Source: an uncultured Oscillospiraceae bacterium (GTDB lineage: Bacteria; Bacillota; Clostridia; Oscillospirales; Oscillospiraceae). Taken from it: a DNA stretch of 43,187 nt. The stretch spans positions 1 through 43,187 of the forward strand of contig CAJUQS010000037.1 of assembly GCA_910588365.1 (NCBI GenBank), read 5' to 3'. Shown one piece after another: positions 12,548 through 21,213 of the stretch. The position numbers and the translations under genes were made by a program. The stretch's first letter is position 1; every line of letters starts with the position of its first letter. The notes below the pieces were generated by a model that worked only from the letters and a program-made list of their open reading frames with translations, did not search any database and was not told the origin of the DNA.

Positions 12548-15500
12548 CAGTCCCAATACCCCCTTCCGGCGTCGGCGCTGAGCTCCGCCACCACCTCCCG
12601 TACCTTCTCCTTGAAATCGCCGTTGTCCACATAGTCGCGCAGGGCCTCCACCGTCTCCTGCGGCGCGCCGCCCTCAATGTGGAAATGGATATCGACGTGG
12701 AGCTGGGCGGGCGAACCTCCGGAGAAGGCGGGCAGAGCTTCAGCCGCCATGACCGCCTGGGCGGGCGCACCGCTGTCATAGGCGCTGAGGGCGGCAAACT
12801 CTCGGGAGATTTCAGAGGGCAGGACGGTTTCCCCTCCCCGCATGTGGATGAGCTCCGGGCCCTCCTCGCCCACCCAGGCCCAGCCGGGCGGCGCGTTGGA
12901 GGTCCCTTCGGCAAAGGCGGCGTCCACGTGGCCGGCATCGCCGCTGTGGCCGGAGCTGGTCATGCCCAGATCAACGCCCAGCGCGTTTGCGGCCGTCCTG
13001 CCCAGCCGGGCGTATGCATCCCGAACCACAGGCATCAGGTCCTCCGCCTGGTCGATAAACGACTGGATGGTCTCCCTGGCGCTCCTTTGGGCCTCGTCGG
13101 GCATTCGCATGTCCTCCACGCCCTGCTCCAGGGCCTCCACCAGCCCGGCAACCTGCTCCGGGAAGCCGGAAACCAGCTCCGCCATACTCTCCGAGGTTTC
13201 CGCCTGCTGCTCCTGCAGGGCCTGCCAGTTGGCCACCATGGTACGCAGCTCCCCGTCGCTGGCCTGCGCCATGCCGGCGATGGCGTTGACGCTGTCCGCG
13301 CTGCCGTCGGCAAAGGAGGCGATCATCCCGCTCAGTCCCGCAATATCGGCGCTGCGCTCGCCCAGGGACGCCAGATTGGCGTTGTAGTTCTCCCAGTAGG
13401 TAATCTGGCTCTCCAGGGCGGCATTGATGGAGCCGGCGCTGGTGGCCGCGATGTCCGCCGCCTCGTCCCACAGGCTGTACTGCCCGGAGATGGATTCCAG
13501 CGCGGAATGGTAGGCGGCCTCGTAGGAGAGTGCCAGCTGCGCCAGGCTGTCCCGCACGGGGGAGAGGGCGGCGTCCAGCTCCGGCAGCGAGGAGCCCGCC
13601 TGCTCGTCCACCGCGTTGGTGAGGCTGCGGACGGCCTCCTCGGCCTTCTCCATCTCCGCCCGGGCGGCGTCCACGGCCGCCTGGTCCTCCTCCATCGCCT
13701 GGGTGTAGACATCCACGGCCCGCTGGGACCGCCAGATCTCATTTTCCACATCGCCCAGGGACATGGAGAGCTGATCGTATTCGCTCTGAAGCTGCCGGAC
13801 CTTTTCCGGGGAGCCGTCGGCCTCCCGGATCCTCCGGTACAGATCGTTCATCCGGTCCAGCGTTTCGGCCCGCTTTTTCTCTGCCGCGTCCAGGCTCGTC
13901 TGCGCCTTTGTCAGGGCAAGGCTGTTCTCCTCCGCCTCGATGAGCACGTCCGCCTGGGCCGCGTACATTGCGGTGAGCCGGTCCTGGTACGCCTGGGCCA
14001 GGGCGTTCTGCTTCCACGCCTCGGTGTTGGCCGCCAGGGCGGCGGTGCCGCCCCGGATGACGTTGTTCTCCAGATCGATGCAGTCTGCCAGCTCCGGTAC
14101 GGTCTGGCACAGCAGCTCCAGAATATTGTGGTACTCCCGCTGGTCCGCCTCGGAGAGCAGGGCGTAGTCGCCCATTTCCTTCAGCTTGCCGATGTAGGTA
14201 TCCGCCACGCCGGCGGCGGCCAGGACGGAGGAGGCCGTGCCGTCATAGGCGCCGGCCGCGTCCGCCAGGACTCCCTCCATCTCCTGGGCCGCCCCGGTCA
14301 GCTCCCGGACGGCGGGGATCCCGTTGTCCAGGGCGGTGTTCATGCCCACCACGGCGGCCGTGACGCCCGCCACAGCGGCGGCGATGCCGAGGGCCGCACC
14401 CACCGGGCCGGTGAAGAGCGCGGCGGCGTTGAGGGCCTTGAAGACCGTCAGGGCGGCGTTGACGCCGGCGATCGCCGCCGCGGCACTGCCCATGACGCCC
14501 GTAAAGGTCATAATGCCCTTGGTCAGGGCGGGGTGCGCCTGCATAAAGCCGTCGATCCAGACCAGCACGTCCGTGCCCAGCCCGGCCAGTTCACGCAGCT
14601 CCGGGTTGAACTGCTCGCCGATGGTGGTCTGTACCGCCTCCCACGCGGAATTCATCAGGGTCAGCTGGCCGTTGAGGTTGTCCATCTTGATAGCCGCCAT
14701 ACGGCCCGCCGCGCCGGAGCAGTTGTTGATGCTGTCCGTCAGGGACTGGTAGTCCTCGTCCGCGGCGTTCAGAATGGCCAGCAGGCCGTTGTACCCCTCC
14801 TGTCCGGCGATAGCCATCGCGTTGTTGACCCGCTCCGCCTCGGTCATCTGCTCGAAATAACCGCGCAGCTCGTCGATGGTTCCGGCAAAGCCCTTCATGG
14901 TGCCGTCCGACCTGACGGCCGCGTACTCATACTCCCCGAAGGCCGCGCCCGTGAGGGTTACGCCCTTCAGGAGGCCGTTGAAGCTGTTTTTCAGCGCGGT
15001 TCCGGCGATACTGCCCTTGACGCCGGCATTGGCCATGAGCCCCACGGCCACCGCCACGTCCTCAATGCTGTAGCCCAGGGCGCCGGCGACGCTGGCGGAC
15101 TGCTTGAAGGTCTCGCCCATGATGCTGACGTCGGTATTGGCGCCGGTGGCCGCCGCAGCCAGCACATCCGCAAAGCGGGCCGTGTCGGACGCCGTCATGC
15201 CGAAGGCGGTCAGGTTGTCGGTGACAATGTCGCTCACCCGGGCCAGGTCCTCCCCGGAGGCGGCGGCCAGGTCGATGACGCCGTCCATGCCCGAGAGCAT
15301 CTCCTGGGCGTCCCAGCCGGCCATAGCCATATAGCCCATGGCCTCGGAGGACTGCTGGGCGGTGTACTTCGTCTCCGCGCCCAGCTCCTTGGCCTTTGCC
15401 GTCAGGGCGGCCAGCTCCTGGGCGGTGGAGCCGGACAGGGCCTCCACGTTGCTCATGCCCTCCTGGAAGCCCGCCGCGATGGTGACGCACTCCGCGTAGG

Positions 15501-16110
15501 CGTCCTTGATTTCGTGGAGTCCCTTTGCGATACCCGCCGCCGCCAAGGCCTGCTGGGCGGCGGAGAATGCCTCGGAAGCCCGGGTCCCAAAATCACCCGC
15601 GTTCCCGGCGGCGGCGAGATAGGCCTGTCCCGCGCTTCTGGCGGAGCTGGCGGCGGCCTCCTGCCGGGACTTCAGGCCCTCCAGCTTCTCCGCCAGACGG
15701 GCGCTCTCCCCGGCGAGATCCGCCGTTTTCACTCCGGCGTCCTGAAGACGCTGCTGCGTGTCCCCCAGCTTCTGGTTCTGCCGCTCCAGGGCGGCGGTGG
15801 CGTCCGCGATGCGCTGCTCCAGTTTAGCCTTCTCCCGCTCCAGGCCGGCGGTGGAGCCTGCGGCCGCCTCGATCTCCTCCTGGATCAGCCCGTACTGTTT
15901 TTCAAGGCTGCGCAGCTTCGCCTCCGTATTCTGCGCCGCCGCCTGCTGCTTCTGATAGGACGAGATGTTTTCCTGGAGCTTGTTGAGGGCGCGGATCTCA
16001 CCGCCCAGACGGGCGAAGTCCTGCTGGGCCTTGGAGAAGACGGCGCTGAAATTTCCGTTCTGCTGGGCGCTGAGCAGAAAATTGATCTGGTGCTGTCTCG
16101 CCGTTGCCAC
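12547..16110 (-). CDS. Tail tape measure protein
   Basis: This 1187-residue protein is the longest gene and starts at GTG 16110 behind AGGAGGAGA. The first ~160 residues form a coiled coil. The TP901-type core follows (about 215-420): SNVEALSGSTAQELAALTAK, ELGAETKYTAQQSSEAMGYM, AGWDAQEMLSGMDGVIDLAA. Hydrophobic segments near residues 530-590 (VMGSAAAAIAGVNAALTVFK) may span the membrane at injection. The C-terminus is another coiled region. At roughly 1.5 Angstrom per residue, as in other phages, the tail would be about 180 nm. It directly follows the frameshifted chaperone. Confidence 0.93.
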   Translation of the reverse strand: MATARQHQINFLLSAQQNGNFSAVFSKAQQDFARLGGEIRALNKLQENISSYQKQQAAAQNTEAKLRSLEKQYGLIQEEIEAAAGSTAGLEREKAKLEQRIADATAALERQNQKLGDTQQRLQDAGVKTADLAGESARLAEKLEGLKSRQEAAASSARSAGQAYLAAAGNAGDFGTRASEAFSAAQQALAAAGIAKGLHEIKDAYAECVTIAAGFQEGMSNVEALSGSTAQELAALTAKAKELGAETKYTAQQSSEAMGYMAMAGWDAQEMLSGMDGVIDLAAASGEDLARVSDIVTDNLTAFGMTASDTARFADVLAAAATGANTDVSIMGETFKQSASVAGALGYSIEDVAVAVGLMANAGVKGSIAGTALKNSFNGLLKGVTLTGAAFGEYEYAAVRSDGTMKGFAGTIDELRGYFEQMTEAERVNNAMAIAGQEGYNGLLAILNAADEDYQSLTDSINNCSGAAGRMAAIKMDNLNGQLTLMNSAWEAVQTTIGEQFNPELRELAGLGTDVLVWIDGFMQAHPALTKGIMTFTGVMGSAAAAIAGVNAALTVFKALNAAALFTGPVGAALGIAAAVAGVTAAVVGMNTALDNGIPAVRELTGAAQEMEGVLADAAGAYDGTASSVLAAAGVADTYIGKLKEMGDYALLSEADQREYHNILELLCQTVPELADCIDLENNVIRGGTAALAANTEAWKQNALAQAYQDRLTAMYAAQADVLIEAEENSLALTKAQTSLDAAEKKRAETLDRMNDLYRRIREADGSPEKVRQLQSEYDQLSMSLGDVENEIWRSQRAVDVYTQAMEEDQAAVDAARAEMEKAEEAVRSLTNAVDEQAGSSLPELDAALSPVRDSLAQLALSYEAAYHSALESISGQYSLWDEAADIAATSAGSINAALESQITYWENYNANLASLGERSADIAGLSGMIASFADGSADSVNAIAGMAQASDGELRTMVANWQALQEQQAETSESMAELVSGFPEQVAGLVEALEQGVEDMRMPDEAQRSARETIQSFIDQAEDLMPVVRDAYARLGRTAANALGVDLGMTSSGHSGDAGHVDAAFAEGTSNAPPGWAWVGEEGPELIHMRGGETVLPSEISREFAALSAYDSGAPAQAVMAAEALPAFSGGSPAQLHVDIHFHIEGGAPQETVEALRDYVDNGDFKEKVREVVAELSADAGRGYWD

Positions 16111-16111
16111 G

Positions 16112-16737
16112 CTATCTCCTCCTCTGCCGCTTCCGCGTCATGTCCATCGCCCGCCGCCGCTCCTCGATGATCTCGTTGTTGGTTTCAATCAGGCGCGGCA
16201 GCTCCCGCAGGGGCATCCCTATCCAATCCGTGTAGGGGGTGTGGTTGTTCTGCGCCAGCAGCATACACTGCCTGCGGAGCCACAGTCCGCCGTCGCCGAC
16301 TACAACTCCGCAAGTATCAAAAAATTTCTGGCGCTCCCGCAGATCTTCTGAAATGTCCCCAGGGGCAGCGCCCGCATGGCGGCGCGGTCGAACCGGCCGC
16401 CCTCCCTGCTGCGGCTGGTGCAGGCCCGGACCGCCATCCCCACCAGGTACTCGCTGGAGAACCGGGGATTCACCACAGTCCGCCTGGTACGGGCGAGAAT
16501 TTCGTCCTCTATCGCCATGCTGTCCGCGCCGGTGAGGGCGCCCCAGTCGAATTCCAGCGTCTCAAAGGTCTTTCTCTCATAGACGAAGGGCTCGCGGAAG
16601 ACGTGGGTGAGCGACTGCCACCCCGCGGTCTTGGCCTCCGCCTTGACCGCCTCCTCCAGCGCATGGGCCTCCTGCGCCAGCTTCTTCAGCTCAGGGTCGT
16701 CCTCCGGCGCGGGGACCTCCTTTTTTGTTTCTTCCAT
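16112..16737 (-). CDS. Tail assembly chaperone, -1 frameshift fusion (gpE+E' type)
   Basis: If ribosomes slip -1 at T TTT TTG (16324-16318), the short chaperone is extended by 68 residues in the second frame, to a stop at 16112, giving about 208 residues. The extension reads GVVVGDGGLWLRRQCMLLAQ, then WIGMPLRELPRLIETNNEII, the text expected of the E' part of P2-like chaperones. It ends two bases before the tape-measure GTG. The second frame has no own start with a ribosome site. The heptamer is in the right phase and is the same kind used by P2. Confidence 0.85.
16300..16737 (-). CDS. Tail assembly chaperone, short form (gpE-like)
   Basis: The 145-residue zero-frame product has a charged N-terminus (MEETKKEVPAPEDDPELKKL), a central beta/helical part (HVFREPFVYERKTFETLEFD, LTGADSMAIEDEILAR) and a C-terminal helical domain. 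It lies between the tail tube and the tape measure, where all long-tailed phages place their chaperone pair. The short form coats the tape measure during tail assembly. The ATG at 16737 is preceded by AAAGGAG. Confidence 0.85.
   Translation of the reverse strand: MEETKKEVPAPEDDPELKKLAQEAHALEEAVKAEAKTAGWQSLTHVFREPFVYERKTFETLEFDWGALTGADSMAIEDEILARTRRTVVNPRFSSEYLVGMAVRACTSRSREGGRFDRAAMRALPLGTFQKICGSARNFLILAEL
16318..16324 (-). promoter_or_regulatory. Programmed -1 frameshift slippery heptamer
   Basis: On the minus strand the codons AAT TTT TTG ATA contain T TTT TTG in zero frame, a canonical X XXY YYZ site. Slippage enters an open frame of 68 codons that ends just before the tape-measure start (16114 to 16112, in phase by count). 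Confidence 0.88.
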
Positions 16738-16773
16738 GGAACCGCTCCTTTCAAATGCCGATCTGTGTCCTTC

Positions 16774-17295
16774 TTACTGCTTGCCCAGGGCCTTGCGGAC
16801 GTCTGCCATGTAGTCCACGCCCAGGATGACGCACCTCATGTTTCGCTTGTCAATCTCCCAGAGCTGCTCGCCGTTCCGGTAGGCGGCAAAGTAGTAGACG
16901 GCGTACTCGCCGGAGGTGTCGGCGGCGGCCATGGGGGCGACCGTGCCGGGGTCCATGGACTTGGGGCGTACCACCATGACGTACTTCTCCGGCCAGATGC
17001 CGATATCCGCGTCCTCGACCTCCCAGTACTCCTCCGCCACCCGCATGTCCAGCTGGTGCTTTTTGGGGGCGGCCAGCCGGACGGAGTCCTGGGTGGTGGT
17101 GAGCCAGTTGATGGTCACGCTCATGGCGTCCACCATGCCATAGAGGGGGACCTCCATGTTGCCCATCATCCCCGCGCCGGAAATGTTGACGCAGGGGAAG
17201 ACGATCGAGGGCATCTTGACCTTTGCAACTCCCAGCAGATTGACGCTGTCCTCATAGATTTCCAGGTTGATATACGCTGCTGCCTGCTGACTCAT
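16774..17295 (-). CDS. Major tail tube protein
   Basis: The 173-residue protein resembles the P2 FII/tube family: QAAAYINLEIYEDSVNLLGV, KVKMPSIVFPCVNISGAGMM, GNMEVPLYGMVDAMSVTINW. It forms the inner tube through which DNA passes. It follows the sheath gene by 15 bases and precedes the chaperone pair, the standard order of contractile tails. Confidence 0.92.
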   Translation of the reverse strand: MSQQAAAYINLEIYEDSVNLLGVAKVKMPSIVFPCVNISGAGMMGNMEVPLYGMVDAMSVTINWLTTTQDSVRLAAPKKHQLDMRVAEEYWEVEDADIGIWPEKYVMVVRPKSMDPGTVAPMAAADTSGEYAVYYFAAYRNGEQLWEIDKRNMRCVILGVDYMADVRKALGKQ

Positions 17296-17310
17296 CGTTT
17301 ATTCCTCCTC

Positions 17311-18777
17311 TCAGCGGCCAAGGGCGGCCTTGACGTATTCCGGGTCATACTCCAGAATAAAGTTGCACTCCTGCATGGGGCTGGCCGGGGTCATGAAGAT
17401 GTGGAAATAGATGATGCCGGCCATCAAATCCAGCGTGGTGTTCTCCGCGTCCAGCAGCTCCACCCGGCCGCCCAGAAGCCGCTCCATACCCACCAGACCG
17501 TTGATCCAGATATTGCAGGTATCCAGAATCGTGTCGATGAGGCGCGGAATCATGGGCTTGTCGATTTTGCTCCAGAAGGTGCGGATAACGGTATTGGCCA
17601 CCCAGTCGAACATCCGGGATACGGGGATGAAGTAGTCCTTCACATCCGTGTTGCCGGGGTAGCAGGCGGTGTAGTTGCCCCAGCAGGTCCAGCCGCCGGT
17701 CAGGAAATTGAGGGCCGTGACAATGCCGTAGCTGTTGACCATGTTGGCCTGGAGGAACGACAGGTTGACCTCCGTGCCGTCGGCCAGGCAGCAGCCGTCC
17801 ATCTTGAAGTTCTTGTTGGACGGGCTCTCGTAAGGACAGCCGTCATTGCCGGTGTCCACCTTGGCCATCAGGCCCGCCAGCTGGGTGCTCATGTGGAACC
17901 TGTAGTCCCCCAGCTTCACCATAGGCCAGCAGAGGATCTGGTTCTCATCCACGAAGTTGTTCTTGTTTTTATAGGGGGTCAGCTCGGAATACTCCCGGAC
18001 CCCCTCCTCCCCGGTGTCGCAGTCGATCAGCGCCTTTGCCCGGAACAGACCCACAATGCCCGCCGCTTTGGTGGCCATGACCGCCGCCGCGACGGTGTTG
18101 TGGGACCAGCTGGGGGCACAGATGAGATCGGGGATAACCCCCACCTGGCTCAGGCAGTCGTCCACAACGCCCAGCCCCTCCACAATGTCCGCCAGGACGA
18201 CCTCCTCCGGGGCGGCTTCGGCGCATGTAATCAGCAGCTTCTCCGCGCCATACGCCGATCCGGAGCCCAGCAGCTCCACAATGCAGGCGTTTTCGTTCTC
18301 ATCGTAGAGGACGCTGTAGTCCTCATCGTACTCCAGCGCGGTCCCGCCGCCGGCCCCCTCCGGGGCCTCGGGGTCCTGCTCACCATCGGGCAGGCTCACC
18401 GCGATGCTGTCCCCCAGCGTGGAGAAGGGGAGGCGGACCACGTGGTCGGTGACAGCGTACTCCGCCGTCTCCGCCTCCTTCTTCATGCGCTCGGGGTCCA
18501 TGACGTTGCAGAAGATGACAGGCTGGCAGCCGAACAGCTGGAAGTGGGAGTACATGAACTCGCAAATCGGGTAAACCTCCCAGTCATAGGAGAACCCCAG
18601 CTTCGCCACCGCCTCGTCCCAGCTGGTGCAGAGCACCGGCACATTGGGCCTGGCGGGACTGCCGGCGGACTGGACCGGGGCCGCCCCGACCACAAAGGGG
18701 ATGCCGACGTCGGCAACCAGCGGCGTTACCAGCGACGTTGCTTTTTCCTGGGCGTATACGCCGTGCTTCAGGCTCAT
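17311..18777 (-). CDS. Tail sheath protein
   Basis: The 488-residue protein has the phage sheath pattern: MSLKHGVYAQEKATSLVTPL and VADVGIPFVVGAAPVQ at the N-terminus, QVGVIPDLICAPSWSHNTVA in the middle, and near the C-terminus NTVIRTFWSKIDKPMIPRLI and DTCNIWINGLVGMERLLGGR. This is the contractile outer tube. The GGAGGAATAGCC ribosome site lies before ATG 18777. Length is normal for the family. Confidence 0.95.
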   Translation of the reverse strand: MSLKHGVYAQEKATSLVTPLVADVGIPFVVGAAPVQSAGSPARPNVPVLCTSWDEAVAKLGFSYDWEVYPICEFMYSHFQLFGCQPVIFCNVMDPERMKKEAETAEYAVTDHVVRLPFSTLGDSIAVSLPDGEQDPEAPEGAGGGTALEYDEDYSVLYDENENACIVELLGSGSAYGAEKLLITCAEAAPEEVVLADIVEGLGVVDDCLSQVGVIPDLICAPSWSHNTVAAAVMATKAAGIVGLFRAKALIDCDTGEEGVREYSELTPYKNKNNFVDENQILCWPMVKLGDYRFHMSTQLAGLMAKVDTGNDGCPYESPSNKNFKMDGCCLADGTEVNLSFLQANMVNSYGIVTALNFLTGGWTCWGNYTACYPGNTDVKDYFIPVSRMFDWVANTVIRTFWSKIDKPMIPRLIDTILDTCNIWINGLVGMERLLGGRVELLDAENTTLDLMAGIIYFHIFMTPASPMQECNFILEYDPEYVKAALGR

Positions 18778-18790
18778 TGGCTATTCCTCC

Positions 18791-19129
18791 TTACTTCCCG
18801 GCAATCTTCCGGTAATTGGCATACAGGGCGTTGCCGGGGGTCTTGACCTTCAGCCGCGCCTCCGGCAGGCAGTCCCCGGAGACAATCAGTGTCTTCACCA
18901 GCGGCTGCTTCTCAATGGCCTTCTGGGCCATCCTGCGGGCATGGGCCTTGCTGCCGCGGAAGATGGTCCCGCTCTGAAGCAGGCCGCGGATACTGGGCCC
19001 GATGTAAATATAAAAGCCGGAGGCGTTGGGCGGGCCTCCGGCTTTCGCGTAATTCTTTTGGGGCAGGACCTTCTCCGGCGTCAGCTCAGAGGGCTGACTG
19101 TCCAATGCCGCTGGGTTTTTATTTGCCAT
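18791..19129 (-). CDS. Small phage tail-region protein
   Basis: The start is set at ATG 19129 (MANKNPAALDSQPS) with GAGAGGTG upstream. The 112-residue protein contains GGPPNASGFYIYIGPSIRGL, then a basic helical part (HARRMAQKAIEKQPLVKTL). Similar small proteins lie before the sheath gene in clostridial myoviruses. A role at the tail terminator or completion interface is a guess from position. Confidence 0.6.
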   Translation of the reverse strand: MANKNPAALDSQPSELTPEKVLPQKNYAKAGGPPNASGFYIYIGPSIRGLLQSGTIFRGSKAHARRMAQKAIEKQPLVKTLIVSGDCLPEARLKVKTPGNALYANYRKIAGK

Positions 19130-19625
19130 AGGGCACCTCTCTTTCCATTGCATAGGGGAGCTTCCACACGGAGATCATCTCCCCCAGGTAGTACGGGCGG
19201 GTGGGACGGCCGGAGGCGTCGTAGACAACCGTATCCAGCCCGGCCTCCAGATCCAGCTTGAACTGCCTGCCGATGACAACCTTCCGCAGCAGGGCAATTC
19301 GCAGCCGCTCCATGAGGTTGAGGAGCATCAGCCCGCCCTCCTCCTCGTTTTCGTTGTAGACGCAGAAGGCGCTGCGCACGACCGCCGCCGACTTCGGCCG
19401 CGGGTCTCCCGGGTGCTGTACATCCTTGCTGGTGACTATCTGGTGCAGGATGCAGGGGGCCTTGCGGGAGATGGAGCTGAACTCCGGCAGGTGACAGATA
19501 TGCACGCCTGCCGCCCGGGGCTTGGGCGCCTCCTCTTCCTCCGAGGGCTTCACCGGCATGAGCAGATCCCGGGTGGACTCCAGTGTGAACGCTTTCAGAT
19601 TTTCCAGAAGCATTACCCGCGTCAT
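19119..19625 (-). CDS. Minor tail protein (lambda gpU-position)
   Basis: The 168-residue protein starts at ATG 19625, four bases past the gpZ-like stop. It includes AGVHICHLPEFSSISRKAPC, AVVRSAFCVYNENEEEGGLM and LDTVVYDASGRPTRPYYLGE. Size and location after gpZ match tail-terminator proteins, which end the tail tube and join it to the head. No strong family motif is visible to me. Confidence 0.55.
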   Translation of the reverse strand: MTRVMLLENLKAFTLESTRDLLMPVKPSEEEEAPKPRAAGVHICHLPEFSSISRKAPCILHQIVTSKDVQHPGDPRPKSAAVVRSAFCVYNENEEEGGLMLLNLMERLRIALLRKVVIGRQFKLDLEAGLDTVVYDASGRPTRPYYLGEMISVWKLPYAMEREVPYGK

Positions 19626-19629
19626 CGCT

Positions 19630-20385
19630 TCACCTCACCCCCACATATCCGTTCAGCAGGGCGTAAACATACTGATCCAGGCTTTTTTCGAACGACTCCA
19701 TCGCCTCCTCCGACAGCCGCTCCGACACCTCCCGGCTGCCCAGCATCTGCGGGACGGAGGGGCCGTAGAGCTCCTCAAGCTCGTCTTTGCTGCCGCTGGT
19801 CATGCCGCCGGTTCGCTCAAAGATGCCGGTATGCCCGCTGCCCATCTTCGCCACGAAGGCAAACGGAAACCGCTTGGGGGATGTGCTTTTCAGGACATGC
19901 CCGTAGGCCGCGGCCCCGGGATGCACCATCCGCCACTTCCCCTCTCCATCCGCGCCAAGGCCCAGCATCACCGGCACCAGACGGCTGGTGTCGCTGGCAG
20001 GCTGGGCGGGTCTGGCTCCGTCAAAGCGGTAGAGGGGAATGCGGTCCCCGGCAAAGCTGACGTAAGCCTGCACCCCGTTCTGATAGGTGTAGGCTATGGT
20101 TACAAGCTCCTCCGCCCGGATATTGGCCGCCGAAATGGCGTACCGCTCCCGGACTGCCCTTGTGCTGACGGTGCGCAGGTGCGCTGCGGCGCGGCTCATG
20201 GCGCTGTTCAGCGCCTTTTCAATGCCGTTGGGGATCCCCGCCAGAAGCCCCTCGGCCCGCTCCAGGGCGTCCGCGCCGGCAGCAGTGACCTGGATGCCGA
20301 AGGAACCGCTTACCGGGCCCTGGAACTGATTCCCCTTGACGCGCACACGCGCCTCCCGGCTGATATCCTTTTCACCAAACATCAT
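19630..20385 (-). CDS. Minor tail protein Z-like head-tail protein
   Basis: The 251-residue protein has the prophage minor tail protein Z pattern: VRVKGNQFQGPVSGSFGIQV, NGIEKALNSAMSRAAAHLRT, VSTRAVRERYAISAANIRAE. gpZ acts in tail completion and head joining in lambda-like phages. Its ATG (20385) overlaps the upstream gene by four bases. Confidence 0.8.
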   Translation of the reverse strand: MMFGEKDISREARVRVKGNQFQGPVSGSFGIQVTAAGADALERAEGLLAGIPNGIEKALNSAMSRAAAHLRTVSTRAVRERYAISAANIRAEELVTIAYTYQNGVQAYVSFAGDRIPLYRFDGARPAQPASDTSRLVPVMLGLGADGEGKWRMVHPGAAAYGHVLKSTSPKRFPFAFVAKMGSGHTGIFERTGGMTSGSKDELEELYGPSVPQMLGSREVSERLSEEAMESFEKSLDQYVYALLNGYVGVR

Positions 20386-20762
20386 TCATCCAGCTCCTCC
20401 AATTCGATTCGAAGCATTCCAAGTTCGTCGGCGGAGGCCGCGATGGAATATGTTCGGAAGAACCTGCCTCCCTTGCAGGTGTTGATCTGAAGGCTCTTGC
20501 CCAGCTTGGGGAGCTTGCCGCCCAGGTCATCCTTCGCGCAGTAGAGCGTATGGGTCACCAGATGCAGGCCCTGGACGTGGTCGTCCTTCAGCTGCTCCCG
20601 ATCCGTCTCCACCGGCCCAATCAGTACAATGGGGATTCCCTCGTGCTCCGGCCCGTCATAGGTCACGCCGTCATAGATAACCGTGCGCTCCTCGGCGAAA
20701 TTATCCACATTCAGGAATATTTTGTGGATATCCCGGCTGACTCTGTCCTTGAAGCCGCTCAC
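20382..20762 (-). CDS. Head-tail attachment protein (lambda gpFII-like)
   Basis: The 126-residue protein lies between the capsid-downstream gene and gpZ, where lambda-type phages place FII. It starts with the text FKDRVSRDIHKIFLNVDNFA and EERTVIYDGVTYDG, which is like the head-tail attachment family (N-terminal helix, then a small beta domain). It would form the ring that receives the tail. Confidence 0.7.
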   Translation of the reverse strand: MSGFKDRVSRDIHKIFLNVDNFAEERTVIYDGVTYDGPEHEGIPIVLIGPVETDREQLKDDHVQGLHLVTHTLYCAKDDLGGKLPKLGKSLQINTCKGGRFFRTYSIAASADELGMLRIELEELDE

Positions 20763-21211
20763 AGCACGATGTCCTCATCCTCCGGCTCAGGCGGGGTGCC
20801 GCCTCCCTCGCCGGACGCGGCAGCGAGCAGCTCGGCCCGCTCACGGTTGTTTTTGGCGCCGGAGATGTCCACGTCCATGTCCTGTGCCATCCGCTCCAGC
20901 TCGGCCTTCTTCATCCGCTCCAGCCGGGCCGTCTCCTCACCGGCAGAGCCGTCCTCTCCGCCGCCTGCGGGGGCCTCTGCGGCGGTGTCAGAGCCGTGGG
21001 TATACCGGGACACCTCCAGCTCCCCCTTTCCGCCGGGGGGCGTGTCAGGGGCCTGCGTGGGGGTGTCCGCATAGGCCGCAACATTCAGTGCCACCAGCCG
21101 GGCGGCCTCCTCGTTCGGGAGGGTTACCCGCTCCCCCTTGGCAACGGGCAGCACCCGGCCCTTCTCGTCCCTGCGGCCATAGACGCCGGTTTTGATCATA
21201 ACGCTTCTCAT
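20759..21211 (-). CDS. Head-region protein with SAP/HeH-like motif
   Basis: The 150-residue protein begins with a small beta domain (MIKTGVYGRRDEKGRVLPVA, KGERVTLPNEEAARLV), then a low-complexity Pro/Gly/Glu linker (about 55-95), then KKAELERMAQDMDVDISGAK, an HeH/SAP-like helix-extended-loop-helix often found at the end of such head proteins. It occupies the FI/connector position after the capsid gene. Overlaps with the FII-like gene indicate coupling. Confidence 0.6.
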   Translation of the reverse strand: MRSVMIKTGVYGRRDEKGRVLPVAKGERVTLPNEEAARLVALNVAAYADTPTQAPDTPPGGKGELEVSRYTHGSDTAAEAPAGGGEDGSAGEETARLERMKKAELERMAQDMDVDISGAKNNRERAELLAAASGEGGGTPPEPEDEDIVL

Positions 21212-21213
21212 GA

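Noticed and set aside
12532..16170. 1212-codon open frame on the plus strand
   Set aside because: It is the antisense shadow of the tape measure and chaperone; high GC leaves the opposite frame open. No family text or ribosome site.
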